Origin: Paenibacillus_E allorhizoplanae
GTDB taxonomy: Bacteria > Bacillota > Bacilli > Paenibacillales > NBRC-103111
NCBI RefSeq assembly: GCF_927798215.1
Contig: NZ_CAKMMW010000008.1
Span: forward strand, 189,405-253,404
DNA length: 64,000 nt
Reading direction: 5' to 3'
The translations under genes and the position numbers were made by a program. This document shows positions 34,325-43,578 of this stretch, in pieces (position 1 is the first letter of the stretch; the number at the start of each line of letters is the position of its first letter). The notes beneath the pieces were generated by a model, which saw nothing but the letters and a program-made list of their open reading frames with translations, was not told the DNA's origin and searched no databases.

Positions 34325-34390
34325 CTATGTTTTCTCCAGTTCCTTTAAAAAAGGCTTTAGACCTCCCCACGACAGAGCCTGATACCAAAT
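34325..34390 (-). pseudogene. Remnant of the 3' end of an rfbD-like gene
   Basis: A minus-strand frame ending at TAG 34325-34327 reads Q-A-L-S-W-G-G-L-K-P-F-L-K-E-L-E-K. It aligns with the end of RfbD at 42730-43578 (L-R-F-W-R-E-G-L-R-A-F-L-R-E-L-K-E); the DNA also keeps GGTCT(T/A)(A)(A/G)G..TTTTTTA. Nothing upstream continues the gene. It marks a lost second rfbD. Confidence 0.6.
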
Positions 34391-34401
34391 TAGGAATAAT
34401 A

Positions 34402-36081
34402 TTATCCTTTTAATCTATTTAAAAGTTTCTTTATTATTATCCTCATACTTTGAGGAAACAACTTATAAAATGCCCTTAGGAACGTTTTTAGAGAACCTTC
34501 GTTTTCCAATTGATTTAATCTTTTAACTACCAATTGATTATATGCTTCAAGTTCTTCATAGTGGCTTTTTAACTGCTGTGTATATTCTGAATTTTCGCTA
34601 CGTTGTTTCTCAACCTCTTTTGAGTGGAGTTCCAAGCGATAGTAGTTCTCTACATATTCAAGTAATTTCTGTCGAAATTCTTGCAGTTCCCGTTGCTGAT
34701 CTTGCATTTCTTGTTGCAGGCCTTTCCGTTCCCCTTGCAAATGTTGAAGTTCCCGTTGCAATTCAAGTTTACCTTGAATTAAACTATCAATGGCTTGCTC
34801 ATAATCATTATTCAATTGTTCTTCGAAGCTCTGAATTTCAGTTCTCAAGAAAAGCCTTTTATCCAAAAGTTCGTCAGCCAATTGGTTATTTACAACTACT
34901 CGGTATACTTCATTAGATTTTTTGTAATTAGCAACACATTCTTTTAGTTTTTTATTATTGTTAAACAATGCAACTAATTCTTGCTCAGAATCCAAAACGA
35001 GTCCATTTCCAAAATGCTTTATCTGATCTGCAATATTTCCACTATCTTTGTATGTAACAACAAAACAGTTTGCCTCAAGACTTTCATAATAGGTGTAATT
35101 ATAATTACCAAACCAATTTGACCATAAAAGTACTACGTCAATTTCATGTTCGAGTAGCCTTGAGGTAGTATCCTGATTAGAACCATTATGAAAACTCGTG
35201 TCAACAAAAATAGTCCCCGGCAATGATTGATCAATACAAGTAAAATGATAGAAATCATAGTCAGATCTATTGGGAATTTCATTTATTTTAATCCAAGCAT
35301 CCCAACCCTTGTTTTTGAGGGGATACCCCAAAAATGCCACCCGTATTCTCTTATTAGATATTGAATATGAGGAAGGAGTTAAACTTTTCAAAGGTATTAC
35401 ATTTTGATGAGGAACCACACGAACACTCTGTTCTAGATGCTGGAAAATCCGCAAAAAAATGCGTTTTCCATTTTCAGATGGTGCCACAATAGTAACATTA
35501 TGCTTAATAAACAGCTTATTGATTGATTCATAATGTTCTTCGCGATTCTCGCCATGACGACAAGTTTTACACCGCGGAGAGCCGATGGGGGCGGGACCAC
35601 AGAATTCCTCGTCATTATAAAATAAAAAAATATTGCGACAAATGGAGTAATAGTCGTGAAAAATATGAAGTACTTCAACATTATGTTTTTCATTAATTCT
35701 GCTGATAATCTCGTCAATCATCGCAATATTCATTCTAAATAAACTATTAATAATAATGCTTAGGAGATTGATCTTGTTTGCCGTAATGAGTGATCCAAAG
35801 TAGTAGCCTACTTGCCATGCAGTTAAAAAACAAACTGTTTCATTATCAATCACAACTTCAATAATAAGATTTTTGGGTTCGATTTTATCAGCATCAAAAT
35901 TACTTGCAGTGATTAAAGCAACACAAGAAATATTGCGATCATTCATCATTTGTTGCAGATCTATAACGTATTTTTGTGAACCTGAGGTAATCTTTCGGTA
36001 ATCATCATGACAAAATGAAACTACGCAATCTTTATATTTTAATTGATTTAAAATTTTTTCATTTACCCCACTTTGTATCAA
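34402..36081 (-). CDS. Glycosyltransferase (GT4-like) with C-terminal coiled coil
   Basis: A 559-residue protein. Residues about 15-420 resemble GT-B glycosyltransferases: a glycine-free N-half with H-D-Y-Y-S-I-C, a C-x-n-C-x-x-C motif (F-C-G ... R-C-K-T-C) seen in some surface-glycan transferases, then V-A-F-L-G-Y-P-L-K-N-K-G and Y-Y-E-S-L-E-A-N-C-F-V-V-T. Residues about 425-530 are a long Gln/Glu/Leu-rich coiled coil, and the end is basic and hydrophobic, perhaps membrane-associating. TTG 36081 has GAGGGTG 8 bases upstream and overlaps the previous gene by 23 bases. Coiled coils on glycan enzymes can set chain length; that role here is inference. Confidence 0.7.
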   Translation of the reverse strand: MIQSGVNEKILNQLKYKDCVVSFCHDDYRKITSGSQKYVIDLQQMMNDRNISCVALITASNFDADKIEPKNLIIEVVIDNETVCFLTAWQVGYYFGSLITANKINLLSIIINSLFRMNIAMIDEIISRINEKHNVEVLHIFHDYYSICRNIFLFYNDEEFCGPAPIGSPRCKTCRHGENREEHYESINKLFIKHNVTIVAPSENGKRIFLRIFQHLEQSVRVVPHQNVIPLKSLTPSSYSISNKRIRVAFLGYPLKNKGWDAWIKINEIPNRSDYDFYHFTCIDQSLPGTIFVDTSFHNGSNQDTTSRLLEHEIDVVLLWSNWFGNYNYTYYESLEANCFVVTYKDSGNIADQIKHFGNGLVLDSEQELVALFNNNKKLKECVANYKKSNEVYRVVVNNQLADELLDKRLFLRTEIQSFEEQLNNDYEQAIDSLIQGKLELQRELQHLQGERKGLQQEMQDQQRELQEFRQKLLEYVENYYRLELHSKEVEKQRSENSEYTQQLKSHYEELEAYNQLVVKRLNQLENEGSLKTFLRAFYKLFPQSMRIIIKKLLNRLKG

Positions 36082-36856
36082 TCTTCATACACCCTCTTTT
36101 CGATTCATCAATAAATTGCATCAAACTTGAGAACGTATCAAACTTTTGAAATAGTCTCTTCAAATTTGCTTGATCTTCATCCGAAAAAGAAGGGTAAGAG
36201 CTTGTTGCAAATGCATGTAATATGCTCTCCAATTGATTGATCTGCTCAACTGTGAAACCATGTCTCTCTAGCCCAATTTTATTTATCTTTTTAATCATTG
36301 CTGGATTTCCATCGACCAGAATATAAGGAGGAATATCTCTAACCACTTTTGCCATTGCACCAATCATTGCGTATTTTCCCACTTTAGTAAACTGATGTGT
36401 AAATGCTGACATTCCAATATGGGCAAAATCATCGACCTGTGTGTGACCTGAAATTCGCACATGTGCAGATAATGTTGTTGAATTACCAATTATAGCATCA
36501 TGACCCAAATATGCACCGTGACCTATATGATTGCTATTACCAATACATGTATTGATATTCGATTCTTTTGATCTCGCGATAACAGTATGATCATTAATCA
36601 TATTATTTGAACCAATAATTAGTCCTGATTCGATTGATTTATCAAAACCTTTGAGATTTGGCAGGGCACCAATAGAACAAAAACTTCCTATATAAGTTCC
36701 GCTGCCTATTAAAGTATTTGAATGAATTTTGGTATGACTACATACTATAACCCCATCATCAATACTCACATTATCTCCAATAATGGAATATTCGCCGATG
36801 CTTACATTCTTTCCAATCATTACATTACGACCGATAAAAGCACTTTCATGAATCAT
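36059..36856 (-). CDS. LpxA-like left-handed beta-helix acyltransferase
   Basis: A 265-residue hexapeptide-repeat protein: many I-G-x-N-V/x-I-x repeats from residue 6 to about 185, an active-site-like H-x-x-I/H (H-T-V-I-A, N-H-I-G-H-G), then a helical C-terminus as in UDP-GlcNAc O-acyltransferases. A Gram-positive host has no lipid A, so the substrate is probably a nucleotide amino sugar made by the DegT and Gfo/Idh neighbours. Its ATG overlaps the oxidoreductase stop (ATGA), so the genes are coupled. The acyl donor is unknown; see the beta-keto acid enzyme upstream. Confidence 0.85.
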   Translation of the reverse strand: MIHESAFIGRNVMIGKNVSIGEYSIIGDNVSIDDGVIVCSHTKIHSNTLIGSGTYIGSFCSIGALPNLKGFDKSIESGLIIGSNNMINDHTVIARSKESNINTCIGNSNHIGHGAYLGHDAIIGNSTTLSAHVRISGHTQVDDFAHIGMSAFTHQFTKVGKYAMIGAMAKVVRDIPPYILVDGNPAMIKKINKIGLERHGFTVEQINQLESILHAFATSSYPSFSDEDQANLKRLFQKFDTFSSLMQFIDESKRGCMKIDTKWGK

Positions 36857-37788
36857 TCTTTAGCCATCTCCATTTTCAAAAGCTTTGCTGCCTTTTCAAT
36901 TATTTGAATTCCTCTAATTGCTTGTTCCGGTCCTGACATTGATTTTCTGTGATGATGAATACAGTTTAAGAAATGAGATAAGCTAGTTGTCAATGCACTG
37001 GGTCCATCATAAGTTACATAGACTGGGTTGCTCAGAAATCCATTCATATTTTTATCGTGAATAGTGAAAAGCTTTCTCTCATCCAATTCATCAAAATAAA
37101 TTTCCTTATCAGAACTACTAATTTTTGTGTGTCGTTCTTTGCCAGCCTTATTGTATCCAACCTTGATATTTCCAATAAATGAGTTGCTGCCCAGTGTTAC
37201 AACAACCTCGTCTGCAAGATACTTTACATGTAGAAGTTCTAGCTCTTGGCCGTTTAACAAACAGTCCAGTACTGCTAAGTCATGAACGGCCAAATCCCAA
37301 AGCAACTCAACAGGACCTTTACATTGACCAGTAGTCACTCTTGTTGCTTCAAAAGTTATTATTGGATTAGATTCTGCTAATATCGACTTAATTTTAATTA
37401 TCGCTGAATGATAAATCATGAGATGATCAATATGAATCGTAAGTCCACGCTGGACTGCGATATTTTGGAGTTTCACAGCATGTTCACTTGTCAAAGTAAA
37501 TGGTTTTTCAATAAACAAATGTTTGTTCGCAAGTAAAACATTTGTTGCAATCCCAAAGCTGTCTTCCACTCCCACAGAAACTACAATTGCATCAATCTGG
37601 TCACATAATAGCTCCTGATAATCTGTCGTAAAAAAAACATCATTACTCTTTGCATAGAGGTCTTCAGCAACTTGTAGTCGGTGGTTATTGACATCACAGA
37701 TAGCAGCAAGCTGTAAGGAATTATGCACTGATACTTCCTTTGCAATATTGGGTCCCCATTTCCCAAATCCAATTAGCCCGATATTCAA
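36853..37788 (-). CDS. Gfo/Idh/MocA-family sugar oxidoreductase
   Basis: A 311-residue NAD(P)-dependent dehydrogenase. The Rossmann motif G-F-G-K-W-G-P-N is at the N-terminus, E-K-P-F-T marks the conserved Lys-Pro pair, and W-D-L-A-V-H-D-L the catalytic His region. TTG 37788 is chosen with AGGTGA 4 bases upstream; the longer frame would overlap the aminotransferase gene. Together with a DegT aminotransferase and a beta-helix acyltransferase it resembles the WlbA-type oxidation step in making 3-amino sugars. Confidence 0.85.
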   Translation of the reverse strand: MNIGLIGFGKWGPNIAKEVSVHNSLQLAAICDVNNHRLQVAEDLYAKSNDVFFTTDYQELLCDQIDAIVVSVGVEDSFGIATNVLLANKHLFIEKPFTLTSEHAVKLQNIAVQRGLTIHIDHLMIYHSAIIKIKSILAESNPIITFEATRVTTGQCKGPVELLWDLAVHDLAVLDCLLNGQELELLHVKYLADEVVVTLGSNSFIGNIKVGYNKAGKERHTKISSSDKEIYFDELDERKLFTIHDKNMNGFLSNPVYVTYDGPSALTTSLSHFLNCIHHHRKSMSGPEQAIRGIQIIEKAAKLLKMEMAKE

Positions 37789-37819
37789 TATTTCACCTAG
37801 TTTCTTATGACTATCTTTT

Positions 37820-38917
37820 TTAGAACCTATTAATAGCAGTAATAATCCGCTCAATTTCAACTTGAGTTAATCCTGGATGAACAGGAATTGAAACGACTTC
37901 CTTTTTAATGCTATTCGAAATTCCAAGTCTTCTGTTGTAATCTTTCTCTACTAAATCAGTAGCTTTGTAACAATCTTGCTCCGGTATCGTATAGGGGTAA
38001 TAAATCGAAGTACTAACTCCTTCTTTTTCCATGTGAGCTATAAAAGCATCCCGCATACCATTTAAGATACGTAATGTATATTGATTATAGACATGCCTTG
38101 CTCCAAGAACCTCTTGTGGCTTGATGATATAAAAATTATCGATATTCTCATCATAGAGAGCTGCATGATCTCGTCTTACAGAATTGAATCGATCCAGCTT
38201 TTTTAGTTGACATAAACCAATTGCCGCTGAAATCTCAGACAACCGATAATTGTACCCAATGAATTCAAATTGATTCCTTTCCTTAATCCCATGCTGAATG
38301 AGTTGACTTGCAAATACAGCTGCCTGTTTATCCTTCAGAACCACCATACCGCCTTCTGCGGTTGTCATATTTTTAGTCGGGTAAAAACTGAATGCACTAG
38401 CATCCCCGAATGTACCTAACTTTCGTCCTTTCCATTCCGCCCCATGAGCTTGTGCACAATCCTCAATAAGCAGCAACTGGTACCTGTTTGCAATTTGCTG
38501 TATTTGATCCATATCGCAACTCTGACCGAACAAATGGACAATTAATATTGCTTTAACGCCTTCGTGCTCCTGAAGAATCTGTTCTATACTTTCAGGAGAG
38601 ATGTTCATAGTAGTTTCATCAATATCTGCAAAAATCGGAGTCCCCCCAGCGTGTACAATTACATTCGCTGTCGCGATAAATGAGAATGCTGTGGTAATAA
38701 TCTTATCTCCCTCTTTGATTTCAAGTGCTCTGAGCGCTATTTCTAATGCTGTTGTTCCAGAGGAAGCAGCAACACAGAAACCTTGGGTTAGATACTCTGA
38801 AAACGCCTTTTGAAATGAAGCTACTCCCTCTCCACTTGCTAATTGACCACTTCTCAATACTGCGCTAACTGCCTCTATCTCCTCTTGGCCAATCTGTGGT
38901 TGTGCAATTTTAATCAT
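37820..38917 (-). CDS. DegT/DnrJ/EryC1-family sugar aminotransferase
   Basis: A 365-residue PLP enzyme. The internal aldimine Lys is in S-F-Y-P-T-K-N-M-T-T-A-E-G-G-M; S-S-G-T-T-A-L and L-I-E-D-C-A-Q-A-H-G bind PLP. It should transfer an amino group to a keto sugar nucleotide, made by the oxidoreductase next to it. Overlaps the gene before it by 8 bases and lies 31 bases from the next, so one operon. Confidence 0.93.
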   Translation of the reverse strand: MIKIAQPQIGQEEIEAVSAVLRSGQLASGEGVASFQKAFSEYLTQGFCVAASSGTTALEIALRALEIKEGDKIITTAFSFIATANVIVHAGGTPIFADIDETTMNISPESIEQILQEHEGVKAILIVHLFGQSCDMDQIQQIANRYQLLLIEDCAQAHGAEWKGRKLGTFGDASAFSFYPTKNMTTAEGGMVVLKDKQAAVFASQLIQHGIKERNQFEFIGYNYRLSEISAAIGLCQLKKLDRFNSVRRDHAALYDENIDNFYIIKPQEVLGARHVYNQYTLRILNGMRDAFIAHMEKEGVSTSIYYPYTIPEQDCYKATDLVEKDYNRRLGISNSIKKEVVSIPVHPGLTQVEIERIITAINRF

Positions 38918-39743
38918 TATTTCGTTCCTTTACTCCCAGTATTTTTGCCATATCAACAGAATTAGCTACTTCACAACCTAACATTTGAATCATTCCTGCC
39001 GCCCTGTTGACTAGTTCCATATTATTCTTTACAGGTACCCCTTTCAGAAAGTAACGATTATCTTCCATTCCAGTTCGAATCACATCACAACCATTTAAAA
39101 TGGAAATAAAATTAACCGGTAACTGCATTCCTGCAATACCGGCTGCGGACCATGTAAACCCTTTTGGAACAGAATCTAGAATCCATTGAATATTTTTATA
39201 GTCTGGTTTCATCCCTCCAGTCGAACCAATAATAAATTGAATAAGAGCGTTGTTTTCAACAAGACCTAGCTCAGACAAACGCATCAGTTCTTTTAACATT
39301 CTCGGATTAAAGATCTCAAACTCAGGCTTAACTCCGTATACATCCATAGCTTGAAGAATATCTCTCACAAACTTTTTTGAGTTTTTAATTCCACCGTCAG
39401 GCCGTTTGACAGAGGTTACTTCTATTGATGCTAAATCTGGTTTTAGTTCCATTAATCTGATTCGTTCTTTATCGGATATACCCACAAGATGATTTGATGT
39501 AGATATGCACACCAAAACATCACATTTTTCACGAATTCCGGTCAACACTTCCTTGTACAACGAAGCATCTAACGATGGACGTTCATTCTTATCTCGAACA
39601 TGAATATGAATCATCGCAGCGCCTGCAACTGAACATTCATACGCACAATTAATAATTTCATCCACAGTAACAGGGAGCCCAGGCATTGTTTCTTTTCGAG
39701 TCATTGAACCGGTAATCGCAGCACAGATGCCAATTTTTTTCAT
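38910..39743 (-). CDS. Beta-keto acid cleavage enzyme (BKACE, DUF849)
   Basis: A 277-residue TIM-barrel zinc enzyme. The metal motif H-I-H-V-R-D gives His46 and His48; P-E-F-E-I-F, and R-T-G-M-E-D-N near the end, are family marks. BKACE enzymes take a beta-keto acid and acetyl-CoA and give acetoacetate plus a new acyl-CoA. Good AAGGAG site before ATG 39743. Its stop overlaps the aminotransferase start, so it is part of the amino-sugar cassette, an unusual place for the family. It may supply an acyl-CoA for the LpxA-like enzyme. Confidence 0.88.
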   Translation of the reverse strand: MKKIGICAAITGSMTRKETMPGLPVTVDEIINCAYECSVAGAAMIHIHVRDKNERPSLDASLYKEVLTGIREKCDVLVCISTSNHLVGISDKERIRLMELKPDLASIEVTSVKRPDGGIKNSKKFVRDILQAMDVYGVKPEFEIFNPRMLKELMRLSELGLVENNALIQFIIGSTGGMKPDYKNIQWILDSVPKGFTWSAAGIAGMQLPVNFISILNGCDVIRTGMEDNRYFLKGVPVKNNMELVNRAAGMIQMLGCEVANSVDMAKILGVKERNND

Positions 39744-39882
39744 TACACTCCTTCTGGAGTTCCTCTATGAAACGCCATTCGCTAAATAAAATATTGTCAA
39801 TCAATATGATTATACTGTCAAAATAATAGTTTGGACATAGTTTGTATTTATAAAAACTCATTTTCTAATATTTTACCGTTAA

Positions 39883-41241
39883 CTATCTATTCTTAAAGCA
39901 ATGAACCAACGGATTTATACTTTCGTCTAAAATCCTCAAATTATTCATTATATATTCTCTAGTGTTAAAATTACGACTTGGATTTTTACCCTCATACCAT
40001 CCAAACTGAATATAATGCAATATGGGGTCTAAACCTGCAACCAGAACTTCTTTATATTCATTCAAATAATATTCTACATCTAGTAAATTATTTTGTTTAA
40101 TATAATCATATTCAAAATCTATTCTTTCTTGGACTATAACTTGTCTTCTTATTGACACCATGAGCCGATCGTACATTCGTTCTGTTTGTTTGAAATTACT
40201 GTTAAATTTTTCTATCAGCTTAATAAAAGCTTTGATTGTTTCATCATTTGATATTTTAGTCGTATTATAGAGAGAATCTGTATGAGCAGTTATCTTACCA
40301 AAAAGTTCACCTGATTCAATTTGCAAATATTCCTGCGCAAGCAATTTATTTCCTTCTTCAAAATAATCAACAATTTGCTGTTTCTCACCGTCTGAAAAAA
40401 AATCACTTAACTTCCCTTTTTCAAACAAATCAGTAGATCCTATTATAAAATTTCGTATTTCTTGATGAACGAATCTTTTTTTATTATTTACATTACTATA
40501 GGAAACGAGATACTGAGATAGCTGCTGAAGCAATTGTACTTTTTCTAAAGAGAGCGTTTCGTTTAGGTTTTTTGTAATTTCAAATGTATTATTCATTTCA
40601 ATTCCAAAAATATTTAGGAAGTCTGAAAATAAATCATTTTTATAAAGTTTCTCTTTTTCAAAAACTCTAACTATCATATTTTCCTTACCAAATGCTTTTG
40701 ACCATCTATTTATCAATTTATAATAATTTGCAACTTCCAAAAAAACTGAATCGTTGAGACATGTATCGGAAATACAATTGGTTACGCTAATCCGATTGGG
40801 GAAGCCGACTTTTGCTCTTTCACTTCGTGTGGAAATATAATATTCGTCTTGCCTTCTTACATATAAAATAATTTTTGTATTATAATTTCTTAAACTGGTT
40901 TGCAGTAATTTAATTGAATCATCCTTGTACAGACGAAGAAAAAATTCGCTTGAAATTAATATATTATCTTGTTCTATTTTACCAATATCGTCTAAAAACT
41001 CTTCTAATGCTTCACCATTTACATAATTCTCATCATCGCTAAAGAATATTAATTTCTCCTTGGTAAGAGAAGGAACTAATCCTACATGTTGATTCCATTG
41101 AATATATTTCTTTTGTGTATCGATCGGGTAAAAAATATTATGGTTCAATAACCTTGAGTGATTTACTGTCAAAAAATTCTGTAATGAAGTTGTGCCCGTT
41201 TTACTCAAACCAATATGAATATATATCGTTTTCGTTTTCAT
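39883..41241 (-). CDS. Sulfotransferase-like protein A
   Basis: A 452-residue P-loop sulfotransferase-family protein. The 5'-phosphosulfate loop S-K-T-G-T-T (13-18, Lys14) is intact and a 3'-phosphate-binding strand Y-V-R-R-Q-D-E is present near residue 130. Sulfotransferases move sulfate from PAPS to sugars. The last 70 residues hold D-P-I-L-H-Y-I-Q-F-G-W-Y-E-G-K-N-P-S, a motif found at the ends of many surface-glycan enzymes. Tandem with a diverged paralogue at 41269-42603. Confidence 0.85.
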   Translation of the reverse strand: MKTKTIYIHIGLSKTGTTSLQNFLTVNHSRLLNHNIFYPIDTQKKYIQWNQHVGLVPSLTKEKLIFFSDDENYVNGEALEEFLDDIGKIEQDNILISSEFFLRLYKDDSIKLLQTSLRNYNTKIILYVRRQDEYYISTRSERAKVGFPNRISVTNCISDTCLNDSVFLEVANYYKLINRWSKAFGKENMIVRVFEKEKLYKNDLFSDFLNIFGIEMNNTFEITKNLNETLSLEKVQLLQQLSQYLVSYSNVNNKKRFVHQEIRNFIIGSTDLFEKGKLSDFFSDGEKQQIVDYFEEGNKLLAQEYLQIESGELFGKITAHTDSLYNTTKISNDETIKAFIKLIEKFNSNFKQTERMYDRLMVSIRRQVIVQERIDFEYDYIKQNNLLDVEYYLNEYKEVLVAGLDPILHYIQFGWYEGKNPSRNFNTREYIMNNLRILDESINPLVHCFKNR

Positions 41242-41268
41242 ACACTATTCTCACTCTCCTTAACACTA

Positions 41269-42603
41269 CTATGAATTCATTTTAAAATGTACTAATGGAT
41301 TTACCCCCTGATCAATTAACTCCAAATTTTCAATTACATATTCTTTTGTATTGAAACTATTACTTGGATTTCTTCCTTCATACCAGCCCCACTTTATATA
41401 GTGCATTAAGGGGTCAATACCAGCTTGTTTAATATCAACATAAGTATCTAGATAAAAATCTCTGTCAAACAAATTATTTTCTTGTATAAGATTATAGTTA
41501 AATTGAATTTCTTCAGAGGTTAGCTGTGCAGTCTCCCTTATGGAACTAATTAGTCTTGCATAAATTTCATCCCTCTTTTTTTGCTTATTAAACATTTCCT
41601 CAGCTAGATTTACTAATTTCTCTATAAACTCATCTTCTGATAAGTCCTTCTTATATTTAAGTTCTCCTTTTGGTTTATTTGAGACATCATCAAAAAGCAC
41701 TCCATTTTTTCTTTTCAAAAACTTTTTAGCTGTTTTCATATTATCTTTCGAGAAAATTCTCATGATTTCTAATCTCTCACTAAAAGACAAGAAATTATTT
41801 ATATCCCCAACACTATTAGAATTATTATTAATAACTAAATTTCTAATTTCATGGTGATTAAATCTTTTCTCGTTAGTTATGTCATCGAGTGCTACTAAAT
41901 AATTAGATAACTTTTTTAAGAATAAGGCTTTTTCATAAGAAATTGAATCTTGTTGATGTTTTTGAGGTACTTCCACTTGCGTATTATGTAAATTCACTCC
42001 AAGTATGTTCATAAAATCTGAAAACAAATCGTTCCTATAAAATTCATTTTCGCTAAAAATTCTTATAATAACATTTTTTTCGCCGAAGACCCTGATCCAT
42101 GGATGAATTACATGATAGTACTTTGCGTGTTCAAATTTTGCAATTTGCTCTAAACTAATATTGAACTGCCTTCCTTCCCTTACAGCATTTTGGAAATTAG
42201 AAATAATGAACTCATCTTGCCTTCTTACATATACAATTATTTTTCCATTGTACTTATTGAAATTTTTTTTCAGAGATATGATATGTTTTTTTTCAAATAA
42301 TGAAGAAAAAGCATCGCTGGAGATAAGTACATTATTCTCAGTGGCATTTTCTAGATCATGAATAAATTCTTCTAATACACTTTTATTTAAATATTTTGTT
42401 CTATCTTTAAACATAGGAATATTCTCTCCAGTAATCGCTGTTACTAAAGGAGTGTGATGATTCCAAATTACATAGCTTTTATTTTTATTGACAGGATAGA
42501 AGATATCATTCTTTCTAAGCATTTCTAGATTTTTAGACAAAAAGTCTTGAATCAAAGTCGTATCCGTACCTAGCATACCAATATGCACATACAATGTTTT
42601 CAT
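41269..42603 (-). CDS. Sulfotransferase-like protein B with altered PAPS loop
   Basis: A 444-residue paralogue of protein A, similar along the whole length (same Y-V-R-R-Q-D-E strand and the same D-P-L-M-H-Y-I-K-W-G-W-Y-E-G-R-N-P-S end). The 5'-phosphosulfate loop reads M-L-G-T-D-T-T where protein A has L-S-K-T-G-T-T, so the key Lys is missing. It may be inactive, use another donor, or serve as a partner of A. ATG 42603 follows GGTGGTG by 5 bases; a start 7 codons earlier lacks a site. Confidence 0.85.
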   Translation of the reverse strand: MKTLYVHIGMLGTDTTLIQDFLSKNLEMLRKNDIFYPVNKNKSYVIWNHHTPLVTAITGENIPMFKDRTKYLNKSVLEEFIHDLENATENNVLISSDAFSSLFEKKHIISLKKNFNKYNGKIIVYVRRQDEFIISNFQNAVREGRQFNISLEQIAKFEHAKYYHVIHPWIRVFGEKNVIIRIFSENEFYRNDLFSDFMNILGVNLHNTQVEVPQKHQQDSISYEKALFLKKLSNYLVALDDITNEKRFNHHEIRNLVINNNSNSVGDINNFLSFSERLEIMRIFSKDNMKTAKKFLKRKNGVLFDDVSNKPKGELKYKKDLSEDEFIEKLVNLAEEMFNKQKKRDEIYARLISSIRETAQLTSEEIQFNYNLIQENNLFDRDFYLDTYVDIKQAGIDPLMHYIKWGWYEGRNPSNSFNTKEYVIENLELIDQGVNPLVHFKMNS

Positions 42604-42663
42604 ATTCACACCACCATTTTTCAACTAAAATTCTCCTTGATATGTTAACCAGAATGAAAAAGC

Positions 42664-42716
42664 AAAAAACCTCTAAACGCAACATAAGTTACTTTTTATG
42701 CTGCGTTGAGGTTAAA
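42664..42716 (-). terminator. Terminator of the rmlACBD operon
   Basis: On the minus strand AACCTC..ACGCA(G)CAT pairs with ATG(T)TGCGT..GAGGTT and is followed by T6, about 14 bases after the rfbD stop. The long arms and T-run make it the strongest terminator in the glycan locus and separate the rhamnose genes from the sulfotransferase cassette. Confidence 0.85.
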
Positions 42717-42729
42717 AAAGCACAGATGT

Positions 42730-43578
42730 TTAGTTATATTCTTTTAATTCCCTTAAAAAAGCCCTAAGACCTTCCCGCCAAAATCTCAAGTCTTCGAAAC
42801 CATTCAAACGAATCGCTCCGTGCTCCATCGCTGAATTCCGTGGACGCGGAGCAGGGCGCGGAAACTCTTCCGTTTTGCAAGGTTCAACCTTGATTGATAT
42901 GCGACTTTCTTCATAGATGGCACATGCAAAGTCGTACCAGGAGCAAACACCCGAATTTGAAGCATGATAGATGCCGTAATGATCTGTTTGAAGTAGTTTC
43001 TCTAGAAAAAGCACAAGATCGACCGTATAAGTTGGGGAACCTATCTGATCATCGACAACTTTTATTGAATCTCTAGTCTTAGCTAACTGCAGCATCGTTT
43101 TCACGAAATTATTGCCGTAAAGGCCATATACCCAAGACGTCCTTACGATAAAGTATTTTGATGATATGGCTTGAACATTAACTTCCCCAGCTCTTTTGGA
43201 CTTTCCGTATACACTTTGTGGATTCGTAGCATCATTCTCCCGATAGGCTTGTGAAGCCTTTCCGTCAAAAACATAATCCGTGCTGATATATATGAACTTA
43301 GCTCCAATTCTCTCAGCAGCAATTGCGAGATTACGCGTCCCATCCGCATTGACTCGGTATGCGTCCAATTCATTGCTTTCTGCAAGATCAACGGCTGTAT
43401 ACGCCGCACTATGGATTATCACCTCTGGCTGTAGACGTTGAATAACTGTAAGACACTGATCCACGTTAGTAATATCAAGTTGATCTCTTCCTAAACCGTG
43501 AACCTCATGTTGCCCTCTAAATAGCTTCACTACCTCTTGACCCAATTGTCCATTGGCACCAGTTACAACGATCCTCAT
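42730..43578 (-). CDS. rfbD: dTDP-4-dehydrorhamnose reductase
   Basis: A 282-residue SDR reductase for the last step of dTDP-L-rhamnose. G-A-N-G-Q-L-G-Q binds NADPH, Y-I-S-T-D-Y-V-F-D-G and Y-G-K-S-K (YxxxK) are catalytic. Overlaps rfbB by 4 bases (ATGA). Last gene of rmlACBD, followed by a strong terminator. Confidence 0.95.
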   Translation of the reverse strand: MRIVVTGANGQLGQEVVKLFRGQHEVHGLGRDQLDITNVDQCLTVIQRLQPEVIIHSAAYTAVDLAESNELDAYRVNADGTRNLAIAAERIGAKFIYISTDYVFDGKASQAYRENDATNPQSVYGKSKRAGEVNVQAISSKYFIVRTSWVYGLYGNNFVKTMLQLAKTRDSIKVVDDQIGSPTYTVDLVLFLEKLLQTDHYGIYHASNSGVCSWYDFACAIYEESRISIKVEPCKTEEFPRPAPRPRNSAMEHGAIRLNGFEDLRFWREGLRAFLRELKEYN

